Shown: piece after piece, positions 9,108 to 16,182 of the stretch
How the letters are laid out: every line of letters begins with the position of its first letter
Numbering within the stretch: position 1 is the first letter of the stretch
Assembly: GCF_000566685.1 (NCBI RefSeq)
Contig: NZ_AZQN01000010.1
Coordinates: 146,333-210,332 of the forward strand
Reading direction: 5' to 3'
Source: Dyadobacter tibetensis Y620-1
Lineage (GTDB): Bacteria > Bacteroidota > Bacteroidia > Cytophagales > Spirosomataceae
DNA length: 64,000 bases
Program-made: the position numbers and the translations under genes
Notes under the pieces: generated by a model
What the model was told of the DNA's origin: nothing
The model's input: the letters and a program-made list of their open reading frames with translations, nothing else
Databases searched by the model: none

Positions 9108-11585
9108 ATGGTCTTTGCGGAATTCTTTGCGTACTTTGTAGCCTACTCTTCCGCAAAGCGTTTTATGAAAAGAAGGATCCCCAAATGGCTCGCGATATTC
9201 ATTAAAGAAACTTATGCTCTATTTTTTCAGGCCTTTGACGCTTCCATCAGTGCATGGATGAGTTTATTGGTTATTTTATTGGTATATGCACTGACATTCT
9301 TAGAACAGAGCGACACCGTTTTTATAGCCTTGCTCGATCAAAATCCATTAAGCCTAAGTTTATTTATCCTCCTTCTATTTTTTCTTGTTGAAGTCGTAGC
9401 CTATTATCCCACTTTTATTCATTTTAACCGAAGGGCTAATATAAAGGTGAGGTGGTTCATAAGACCTATTTGGTTGGGAATGGGCCTGATTACCTTTAGG
9501 CAACTCAAGGTTCCAGATCCTTTTAATTCACGCTTTCGATTTGCCCTGGGCCTCAGCTTACTGACTGCCGTGTTTTATATGATTACACGGATACATTTTA
9601 AAAATGTCTTGGTGCTGCAGGGTTCCGATATAGAAATTTTTCAAGGCAAGGGATTGCTCAATGTGCGGACTATGGCCTGGACATTTTTTATAGCTGGTCA
9701 AATGACCTATATCCTGTTAGATTATATATTAGGGATGCGTTGGCCTGATAAAACGTCTAATCTTCGACCCCATAAAATTCTTTTCTATGCTGCCTTTGCA
9801 TTTCTTCTTATTGGCATATCGGCAACGCTCTATACTTCTACCACCTATGGTTGGAGTAGCTTTAGCTACTATAGCTTTTGTACGATGATGTTTGGAATGG
9901 CATTATTTTACACCATATTCAAAATCAGCCGCAGGCAGGTGATTTTGCGAACGGACGAGCAATTCCTATTTTTCCTTGCTATGGGTGGAGTGTTGAGTTT
10001 GTTCGTGGTGTTGGTTGCTCATATGTATCCATTGCTTTTTAATCCTTTGGTGATCATTCTAGCCTATTTTCTGGTGTATTATGGCGTGCTAATTATTCCT
10101 CTGAAACATTATCTCTATTACAGACAGTTCGATCGGGCACGTCCCCCCTATAGGAGGCCAGTAGCTTATTATGTTTTTAGTTGGGGAGTGCCTATTGCCC
10201 CTTTTCTTTTTATCGGATATTATATCTATTTCGAATACATAGTAGGTAATGACTTACATGTCCTGGAAACGGTTAGTCAGCAAGCTTACCGTCCAGCCCA
10301 AAAAAGTGGTCCTGTCGGACTTGAAGAGTTCAAAGGGCGGCTGCTTCAGCATTTTTCTGAAAGGGATACCTTGTATTTTATTTCCTTATATGGCGGCGGG
10401 GTAAAGGCGACCGTTTGGGACCAGCTAGTACTTGCAGAGCTGGCTTCCTCTCGCTATCCGAATCTTCTGGAAAACACCGTGGCCATGTCGGGAGTGTCGG
10501 GAGGTGCTATAGGCCTGTCTTTATTTACGGCAACCCAACGAATAGGTCGTGATCCTGTAGAGCTCGCCATAGAATTAAGTATGAAAAACTTTGCAAGTAT
10601 CGACATTACCTATTTATTGGGCCGGGATATGATATTTGATCTGTTGGGGCAGGGCTTGTTAGACCTGTTGGGGGTATCCGAGGATCGGGCCAAGAGAGCC
10701 ATGCGGGAATATGCGAATATAACAGCAGGTTACCCTTCCAATTCCCGAGCTCCGAATCCATTGATCGATAGTTCATTTCAGGACTATTGGGCCCCATTAT
10801 TTAGAGAAAAGGGTGAGGATAAAGGCTTTTATCCGGCGTTGCTAACCAATGCCGCAGGCACCCATGCTCAGAGAGGTATTGCTTTCTCGGTGAAGATGGA
10901 TAGTGTAAGGTTTGATGATATTTTTCTGGACTCTAATAATCTGCTAAACTTTGAAGATAACCGTTCATTGCCCTATTTATACGCCGCTTCTACCTCCGAC
11001 CGTTTCCCTATTTTTAGTCCAGCAGCTAAAGTGAAGACCAAAGGCTATTTTGTAGATGGTGGATATTTTGAAAATAGTGGTTTGATGAGCTTGATGGATT
11101 TTAGTACTTTTCTGAAAGAAAATGTGTTCCCGAAGGAGGAACGATGGAGAGCCAAGAAGCTCATATTTATACAGATTGCCAACGATCAATCGGTGTATAT
11201 TCGTGATCTGCTTCAGCATACGTCAATACGGAAGAAGGTAAAGGACTTTCCCGAGTTTGGTTCCATAATTAAAGCGGTAACATCCATAGGTTTCATTTCT
11301 ACTTATTTGAATAGCAAATTTGAAAGAGATGAAACGGTGGAATACGTCCAGGTGCTATTACCCTATATCGTAACTCAATCGGATTTGGACGCTCTATATC
11401 AGGGAGAGGTGGACACCAGTGGAATCAGGGAATTGGTCATGAAAAAAAACCGCATCATACTGGATACCTATCGCTCCGATCCCTATGCTTTGGTACAACC
11501 CCCTTTGGCCAGACTTCTGGGCAGACAGGCCTTTAAGTATATGCAGTCCAATTTGGAGAATACTAAAATAAGGGAATTGAGGTAG
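9108..11585 (+). CDS. Polytopic membrane protein with C-terminal patatin-like phospholipase domain
   Basis: This 825-residue protein is predicted to be a lipid acyl hydrolase fused to a membrane domain. The first ~390 residues contain many hydrophobic helices. The patatin domain follows: the oxyanion loop GGGVKATVWD near residue 427, the nucleophile elbow GVSGG (Ser near 463) in MSGVSGGAIG, and the catalytic Asp in VDGGYFENSG near 649. The Ser/Asp dyad is therefore complete. Substrates of this family are phospholipids or other acyl lipids; here the membrane anchoring suggests action on bilayer lipids. A second in-frame ATG at 9165 is an alternative start. It sits directly behind the LuxR-type gene. 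Confidence 0.85.
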   Translation: MVFAEFFAYFVAYSSAKRFMKRRIPKWLAIFIKETYALFFQAFDASISAWMSLLVILLVYALTFLEQSDTVFIALLDQNPLSLSLFILLLFFLVEVVAYYPTFIHFNRRANIKVRWFIRPIWLGMGLITFRQLKVPDPFNSRFRFALGLSLLTAVFYMITRIHFKNVLVLQGSDIEIFQGKGLLNVRTMAWTFFIAGQMTYILLDYILGMRWPDKTSNLRPHKILFYAAFAFLLIGISATLYTSTTYGWSSFSYYSFCTMMFGMALFYTIFKISRRQVILRTDEQFLFFLAMGGVLSLFVVLVAHMYPLLFNPLVIILAYFLVYYGVLIIPLKHYLYYRQFDRARPPYRRPVAYYVFSWGVPIAPFLFIGYYIYFEYIVGNDLHVLETVSQQAYRPAQKSGPVGLEEFKGRLLQHFSERDTLYFISLYGGGVKATVWDQLVLAELASSRYPNLLENTVAMSGVSGGAIGLSLFTATQRIGRDPVELAIELSMKNFASIDITYLLGRDMIFDLLGQGLLDLLGVSEDRAKRAMREYANITAGYPSNSRAPNPLIDSSFQDYWAPLFREKGEDKGFYPALLTNAAGTHAQRGIAFSVKMDSVRFDDIFLDSNNLLNFEDNRSLPYLYAASTSDRFPIFSPAAKVKTKGYFVDGGYFENSGLMSLMDFSTFLKENVFPKEERWRAKKLIFIQIANDQSVYIRDLLQHTSIRKKVKDFPEFGSIIKAVTSIGFISTYLNSKFERDETVEYVQVLLPYIVTQSDLDALYQGEVDTSGIRELVMKKNRIILDTYRSDPYALVQPPLARLLGRQAFKYMQSNLENTKIRELR

Positions 11586-11671
11586 GGAGCCGGGGATTCT
11601 TAGTCTTTCTGCCAAGCTTTCGATGTCGTAATGTCCTGGTTAGAATATCCATAGAAATTAATACCGCCTAT

Positions 11672-12256
11672 TTATGACAATACCTTTCTTAAGCAACGGC
11701 TAAAGGTGGCGGGTGTCGTACCTAGGTATGTGGCGATATAATGATCTGGAATTCGCCGGAAAAGGTTCGAAGGTTGCTGTATATAATGTTCGATGCGCTC
11801 TTCCACGGAGAGATATTTAAATACTTTTACCCGATTGGTGAAATTGATTAGATGCTGTTCTAATAACTGTACTGCCAGCCCAGCCATCTTTATGTCGTCG
11901 GCAATAAGCTTCCGGTAGGATTCATATGTGATAGAAATGCCTGACGTGTCTTCCAGGGTCTCCAATACCTCGTTTGAAGTTTGCTGCAGAAGAAAACTTT
12001 CGGCTATGCAAACAATATCCCCATCCGAAACCAGAAGAGAGGTAATGTCTTCCGAACCTCTTAGATAGTAGGTTCGCATGGCCCCTTTGTCAATAAAATA
12101 GAGACATTTACTGATCTGTCCTACGTCCACAAGCACCCTCCCTTTTGGAATCATAAATGATTTCAGATTTTCCCCAAAAGGTGAATTCATCAGGTCGGGG
12201 GGGCTGCTATTGGAAGCCTCAAATAACTTATGCAGTAAATTCGAATCCTCAGTCAT
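11672..12256 (-). CDS. Crp/Fnr-family transcription regulator
   Basis: This 194-residue regulator has an N-terminal cyclic-nucleotide-binding-like barrel (SFMIPKGRVLVDVGQISKCLYFIDKGAMRTYYL) and a C-terminal region in which the winged helix ends with IATYLGTTPATFSRCLRKVL. This is the short type common in Bacteroidota, in which the cNMP pocket motif is degenerate, so the ligand is uncertain. I chose the ATG at 12256; extending to the TTG at 12316 would add 20 basic residues without family similarity. It converges with the patatin gene. Confidence 0.85.
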   Translation of the reverse strand: MTEDSNLLHKLFEASNSSPPDLMNSPFGENLKSFMIPKGRVLVDVGQISKCLYFIDKGAMRTYYLRGSEDITSLLVSDGDIVCIAESFLLQQTSNEVLETLEDTSGISITYESYRKLIADDIKMAGLAVQLLEQHLINFTNRVKVFKYLSVEERIEHYIQQPSNLFRRIPDHYIATYLGTTPATFSRCLRKVLS

Positions 12257-12302
12257 TTTAGTCTTCCATGTTAGTTTTGAAAATATTCGGCGAGCAAAAA
12301 AA

Positions 12303-12341
12303 TTGTCGTAGGACAAGTCAAATCTATGTCTAAGGACAAGT
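12303..12341. promoter_or_regulatory. Possible operator upstream of the Crp/Fnr gene
   Basis: AGGACAAGT occurs twice (12310-12318 and 12333-12341, 23 bases apart), and the first copy is part of the inverted repeat TTGTC-GTAG-GACAA. Its place about 50 bases before the regulator's start fits autoregulation. This is inference only. Confidence 0.3.
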
Positions 12342-12438
12342 GATACAAATATAGGTTAAAGTTAAATTGGGGTTTATTAAATGCATAGGAAATAAAGATC
12401 ATTTTGAGAATAAATATCACTTTTAAAATCTGACGGTC

Positions 12439-13032
12439 ATGATAAAGTTCATTATTACCTCTAAGTTGGTTATGCTACTCCTGCTGGGTTGGATCCCTGC
12501 GGGTGAATGCAGGGCACAGCAGTCGGCTAACCACGAATTACAGATTGGCTTTGGCCCCTGGGCTCGAGAGCAAGTGTTGGACGACATGTTATCGAATTCA
12601 TTTCGATCTCTATTCCGCCTTCCCATCCACAGCTTTGATTTCTCTGAATCCTATACGCTTACCTATCGATATCAGACACCCAAGCGACTTGCCCTGGGCC
12701 TGACAGCGGGTCTGACAAAAGGCTCAACCTTTAGGGATGAACTGTTTTCTTCAAACACTTCTTACGGACATACCAATGCCTTAATGGCTATTGAAGCAAA
12801 GTTTGCTTATCGGGAAGTGCGGTTATGGTCTTTCTATGGTGTGGCAGGTCTTGGAGGTTATATGGTAAAAGTGAGTAATCCGCAAAACCCTAAGGGAAAG
12901 GATATCTATGTATTTCCTACTAATCAGATTACTCCCTTAGGAGTTCGGTATGGAAAAGGTCTGGGGGGCTTTGTTGAGATTGGGTATGGATACAAAGGCA
13001 TTCTGAATTTCGGAGTAAGCTCAAAGTTTTAA
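12439..13032 (+). CDS. Predicted small outer-membrane beta-barrel protein
   Basis: This 197-residue exported protein has a signal peptide (hydrophobic VMLLLLGWIPAG, cleavage near CRAQQ). The mature part has alternating beta-strands rich in Tyr, Gly and Phe (YTLTYRYQTPKRLALGLTAGL, YGVAGLGGYMVK, GFVEIGYGYKG) and ends in a terminal Phe (GVSSKF), typical of small outer-membrane barrels. I cannot assign a function. It is divergent from the Crp/Fnr gene, about 180 bases apart, so that regulator could control it. Confidence 0.7.
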   Translation: MIKFIITSKLVMLLLLGWIPAGECRAQQSANHELQIGFGPWAREQVLDDMLSNSFRSLFRLPIHSFDFSESYTLTYRYQTPKRLALGLTAGLTKGSTFRDELFSSNTSYGHTNALMAIEAKFAYREVRLWSFYGVAGLGGYMVKVSNPQNPKGKDIYVFPTNQITPLGVRYGKGLGGFVEIGYGYKGILNFGVSSKF

Positions 13033-13430
13033 AGTGGATATTTGAAAATGTGTTTGCAAGGGCTAGCGCTTTATTGCACAAAAGGACTAGGCTCAACAAA
13101 TAACCCGTAAAGTTATGGGAGGTGTCTTTTAGGAATTCACTTATATTACCGTTCATGAATGATGCGCTTCAATAAAAAATTGCAGGCATGGTCGGTTATC
13201 CAGGTTTGCGCAATACCGGTAAAGGCTATTTTGTAATCAGGATAGGTTGGAGGAAAGGAAGATTTAGGAAAATTGATGCTCCTGCCCTGCTTGTCGCTTT
13301 AGTCTCCATTTCTCCTTACCACGCTGAACGGTTATACTTTAATTCCGTTCTATAAGGAGTCCACACCGTTTACGGAACTTTTCACCCCCGATATACTGTC
13401 TAGGTTTAAAAGAAATCTGAATTACGCAAC
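13033..13430. other. Intergenic stretch without recognisable gene
   Basis: I see no gene, RNA or clear terminator between the barrel protein and the oxidoreductase. The promoter of the latter is presumably in the last 100 bases. Confidence 0.4.
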
Positions 13431-14453
13431 ATGAAAAAAATAGGATTTTTATCGTTTGGGCATTGGTCTAAGCACCCAGCCTATAAGGCCCAGACGGCGA
13501 GTGATACCTTGCTTCAATCTATTGACCTAGCGGTAGCCGCCGAAGAGATAGGTTTGGATGGAGCTTATTTTCGTGTCCATCATTTTGCGTCTCAGCTCGC
13601 ATCACCGTTCCCATTGCTTTCGGCTATTGGTGCCAAAACGAGAAAAATAGAAATTGGTACAGGGGTGATTGACATGCGCTACGAAAACCCGCTCTATATG
13701 GTGGAAGATGCCGGGGCTGCAGACCTGATATCAGAGGGGCGCTTGCAGCTAGGGGTGAGCAGGGGGGCGCCGGAACAGGTGATCGAAGGTTGGAGGTATT
13801 TTGGATATGAGCCAGCAGAGGGAGAAACTGACGCGGATATGGGACGTCGTAAGGCCCTGGAATTCTTGGAAAGACTACAAGGCAAAGGTTTCGCTGAGCC
13901 AAATCCTAACCCGATGTTTCCCAATCCTCCGGGCTTGCTGCGTCTGGAGCCTTATTCTGAGGGGTTGCGAGAACGAATCTGGTGGGGTGCAGCTTCCAAT
14001 GCTACTGCCGTTTGGGCCGCAGAAAACGGTATGCATCTACAAAGTTCTACCTTGAAATACGATGAAGGGGGCAAGCCATTTCATATACAGCAGGCCGAGC
14101 AGATTAGGTTGTACAAAGAGGCATGGAAGAAGGCTGGGCACCAGCGCCAACCTAGGGTGTCGGTGAGTCGGTCTATTTTTGCATTAGTAAACGATCAGGA
14201 TCGTTATTATTTTGGACAGGAATCGGATAGGAGAGACAAAATCGGAATGATCGAACAGGATAAACGTGCGATTTTTGGTAGAGGCTATGCCGCAGAACCC
14301 GATCAACTCATTAAGGAGTTGGCCCAGGATGAGGCCATCAAGGAAGCGGATACCCTACTGCTGACCATACCCAATACACTGGGCGTCGATTACAACATTC
14401 ATGTGCTGTCATCTATTTTGGAGCATGTAGCACCCGGACTGGGATGGCGCTAG
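13431..14453 (+). CDS. LLM-class (luciferase-like) flavin-dependent oxidoreductase
   Basis: This 340-residue soluble protein of the bacterial luciferase/F420-dependent superfamily is predicted to use reduced flavin for oxidation of an unknown small substrate. It has the features of the TIM-barrel fold: MKKIGFLSFGHW at the N-terminus, the conserved EEIGLDGAYFRVHHF, KIEIGTGVIDMRYENP and LSEGRLQLGVSRG-like ISEGRLQLGVSRGAPEQV, then the C-terminal ADTLLLTIPNTLGVDYN. Length is normal for the family. It stands alone. Confidence 0.88.
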   Translation: MKKIGFLSFGHWSKHPAYKAQTASDTLLQSIDLAVAAEEIGLDGAYFRVHHFASQLASPFPLLSAIGAKTRKIEIGTGVIDMRYENPLYMVEDAGAADLISEGRLQLGVSRGAPEQVIEGWRYFGYEPAEGETDADMGRRKALEFLERLQGKGFAEPNPNPMFPNPPGLLRLEPYSEGLRERIWWGAASNATAVWAAENGMHLQSSTLKYDEGGKPFHIQQAEQIRLYKEAWKKAGHQRQPRVSVSRSIFALVNDQDRYYFGQESDRRDKIGMIEQDKRAIFGRGYAAEPDQLIKELAQDEAIKEADTLLLTIPNTLGVDYNIHVLSSILEHVAPGLGWR

Positions 14454-14523
14454 GCTATTGGGGTAGAAGTATGTATGCGATTACACTCGTTAAAATGAAC
14501 TTCCGCTCACGTGACCGACTTTT

Positions 14524-14578
14524 CCCTAAGCCCTAAGCCCTAAGCCCTAAGCCCTAAACCTTAAAGCCTCAAGCCTAA
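14524..14578. repeat. CCCTAAG heptamer array, copy 1
   Basis: Four perfect CCCTAAG units are followed by decaying units (CCCTAAA, CCTTAAA, GCCTCAA, GCCTAAA). It borders the degenerate tRNA-His copy, as the second array borders the intact gene. Confidence 0.85.
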
Positions 14579-14585
14579 AAAACTG

Positions 14586-14655
14586 GGAGGGAGACGGGTC
14601 TCGAATCGGGACGCCGAACCGCCGCGCACTATAGAACCACAATCTAGTGGCTGCT
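14586..14655 (-). pseudogene. Degenerate tRNA-His copy
   Basis: On the minus strand the 3' part (T-arm and acceptor, 14586 to about 14605) is nearly identical to the intact tRNA-His at 14812, and the anticodon region GAACCACAATCTAG (plus-strand reading) is kept. The segment between them is scrambled and the D-arm is lost, so this cannot fold into a tRNA. Confidence 0.75.
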
Positions 14656-14730
14656 ATCTGGGTATGGGTGTCTGATTTTATTCTAAAAATACTCGTTATC
14701 ATGAACTCAACGGCTACCGATCGGTTTGTT

Positions 14731-14772
14731 CCCTAGGCCCTAAGCCCTAAGCCCTAAGCCCTAATCCCTAAC
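14731..14772. repeat. CCCTAAG heptamer array, copy 2
   Basis: Six units in register: CCCTAGG, three CCCTAAG, CCCTAAT and CCCTAAC. It lies just beyond the terminator of tRNA-His. Confidence 0.85.
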
Positions 14773-14774
14773 AC

Positions 14775-14804
14775 AAAAAAAAGACTGCCTAAAAAGACAG
14801 TCTT
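14775..14804 (-). terminator. Terminator of tRNA-His
   Basis: On the minus strand the hairpin AAGACTG...CAGTCTT is followed by a run of T, directly after the tRNA-His 3' end. Confidence 0.8.
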
Positions 14805-14811
14805 AAAACTG

Positions 14812-14886
14812 GGAGGGAGACGGGTCTCGAACCCGCGACCTCTAGAACCACAATCTAGCGCTCTAACCGACTGAGCTACAACCTCC
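14812..14886 (-). tRNA. tRNA-His (anticodon GTG)
   Basis: The cloverleaf is complete: D-arm GCTC...GAGC, anticodon arm CTAGA-TTGTGGT-TCTAG with GTG at 14849-14851, and T-arm GCGGG-TTCGAGA-CCCGT. The extra G at -1 pairs with the discriminator C73, the hallmark of tRNA-His. CCA is not encoded. The acceptor stem has two mismatches (T5 with C68, T6 with T67), which is unusual. Confidence 0.88.
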
Positions 14887-14897
14887 GTTTGCGGTCA

Positions 14898-14927
14898 CAA
14901 AAATACGAAAAGGTTTACAGATTGCAA
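14898..14927 (-). promoter_or_regulatory. Promoter of tRNA-His
   Basis: On the minus strand TTG (14927-14925), a 19-base spacer and TATTTTTG (14905-14898) match the Bacteroidota primary promoter. The start would be about 6-10 bases before the tRNA. Confidence 0.6.
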
Positions 14928-14966
14928 TAAAAAAGAAAAGTATTTTTTTGCTTCTGTAAACCTTTT
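14908..14966 (-). terminator. Long-armed hairpin after sodA
   Basis: Arms AAAAGGTTTACAG (14908-14920) and CTGTAAACCTTTT (14954-14966) are perfect complements with a loop of 33 bases. It lies just behind the sodA stop. One arm overlaps the spacer of the tRNA-His promoter. Confidence 0.55.
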
Positions 14967-14980
14967 TGTGTCTATAATTT

Positions 14981-15586
14981 TTATTTCGCTGCAACAAACA
15001 GATTTTCAGCGGCTTTCCAGTCTACTACATTCCAATAGGCGTCGATATAGTCTGGGCGTTTATTCTGATATTTTAGGTAATAGGCGTGTTCCCATACGTC
15101 AAGACCCAAAATCGGTGTGCCTTTTACTTCGGCTAGGTCCATAATGGGGTTGTCCTGATTTGGAGTCGAGGTGATAGTCAAAGCGCCATCTTTTACGATA
15201 AGCCATGCCCAACCGGAACCAAAACGAGTAGCGGCTGCCTTTTTGAATTCTTCTTTGAAAGCGGTAAAGGAACCGAAAGTGGAATCGATGGCTTTTGCTA
15301 ATTCTCCTGTAGGCTCACCTCCGCCATTGGGAGAAAGTGATTTCCAGAAAAATGTGTGGTTATAGTGTCCACCACCGTTATTACGAACGGCAGCAGAGGC
15401 TTTGCTCACTCCGCTTAATATTTCTTCTATGCTTTTACCCTCAAGTTCACTACCTGCGATGGCGGCGTTCAAATTGTTAACGTAGGCCTGGTGGTGACGG
15501 TCATGATGAATTTCCATGGTAAGTGCGTCGAAATTAGGCTCCAGTGCATCGTTTGCGTATGGTAAGGGATCTAGTGTAAATGCCAT
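14981..15586 (-). CDS. sodA: Superoxide dismutase, Mn/Fe type
   Basis: This 201-residue enzyme converts superoxide to oxygen and hydrogen peroxide in the cytoplasm. The start at 15586 gives MAFTLDPLPYANDALEP, the usual N-terminus; the frame extends 17 codons upstream without similarity. Metal ligands are all visible: His in IHHDRHHQAYVNN, His in HYNHTFFW, and Asp and His in DVWEHAYYLKYQNKRPDY. The motif TPNQDNP is typical of the Mn-like or cambialistic branch, so the metal is not certain. It is probably monocistronic. Confidence 0.95.
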   Translation of the reverse strand: MAFTLDPLPYANDALEPNFDALTMEIHHDRHHQAYVNNLNAAIAGSELEGKSIEEILSGVSKASAAVRNNGGGHYNHTFFWKSLSPNGGGEPTGELAKAIDSTFGSFTAFKEEFKKAAATRFGSGWAWLIVKDGALTITSTPNQDNPIMDLAEVKGTPILGLDVWEHAYYLKYQNKRPDYIDAYWNVVDWKAAENLFVAAK

Positions 15587-15649
15587 TTTTGAATTGAAGT
15601 TTATGGTTAATAATATTAAACAGTACTGCTCTAACAAGATATGAACATA

Positions 15650-16102
15650 TTATGTTCTTAGCTGAGAAAAAAAGTTATGAAGAAGTGTTTGACTTTCTTC
15701 AGCCATTAAACCCTGTACGACTTCTGTCTTAGGATGTAAAAGATTCATGCCAATTCTAAGGAACCCTTTTTTGTCATCAGGTGCGCCGATCACGATTCTG
15801 CTGATTTGGGTCCAGCTCAGGGCTCCTGCACACATGATGCAAGGCTCGAGGGTGACATACAGCGTGCAATTCTTGAGGTATTTGGCCCCAAGGTGTCCGG
15901 CTGCAGCGGTAATAGCCAGCATTTCGGCATGCGCTGTTACATCCTGAAGGCGCTCGGTTTGATTATACCCCTTACCCAAAACCCGTTCTCCATGCGTGAC
16001 CAGGGCTCCCACCGGGATCTCTCCTTCGGCATAGGCACGTTGCGCCAGCCGTATGGCTTCCTGCATAAAGTAATGATCGATAAGGTCGGCTTCCAGGTTC
16101 AT
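15650..16102 (-). CDS. tadA: tRNA-specific adenosine deaminase
   Basis: This 150-residue zinc deaminase of the CDA fold converts A34 to inosine in tRNA-Arg(ACG). The catalytic motifs are complete: HAEMLAI (zinc His and proton-shuttle Glu) and PCIMCAGA (two zinc Cys). The product starts MNLEADLIDHYFMQEAIRLAQRAYAEGEIPVGA, normal for TadA in this phylum. It lies on the minus strand between sodA and the large secreted protein. Related cytosine or guanine deaminases share the motifs, but length and the PVGA start favour TadA. Confidence 0.88.
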   Translation of the reverse strand: MNLEADLIDHYFMQEAIRLAQRAYAEGEIPVGALVTHGERVLGKGYNQTERLQDVTAHAEMLAITAAAGHLGAKYLKNCTLYVTLEPCIMCAGALSWTQISRIVIGAPDDKKGFLRIGMNLLHPKTEVVQGLMAEESQTLLHNFFSQLRT

Positions 16103-16123
16103 ACAATAGCTTGGGAGTTATTT

Positions 16124-16162
16124 TAATAAAATGGGATATCCTGCATAAAGAGGATATCCCAT
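16124..16162 (-). terminator. Terminator of the large secreted protein gene
   Basis: Perfect 12-base arms ATGGGATATCCT and AGGATATCCCAT enclose an 8-base loop. On the minus strand they are followed by TTTATTAAAA, just after the stop at 16183. Confidence 0.75.
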
Positions 16163-16182
16163 AGATAAAAGACATTGGTTGA

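Noticed and set aside
12257..12316. N-terminal extension of the Crp/Fnr regulator from a TTG codon
   Set aside because: Basic, non-conserved residues, and the region carries operator-like repeats; the ATG at 12256 fits the family.
15587..15637. N-terminal extension of sodA
   Set aside because: The extra 17 residues precede the conserved MAFTLDPLPY start and have no similarity to a signal peptide.
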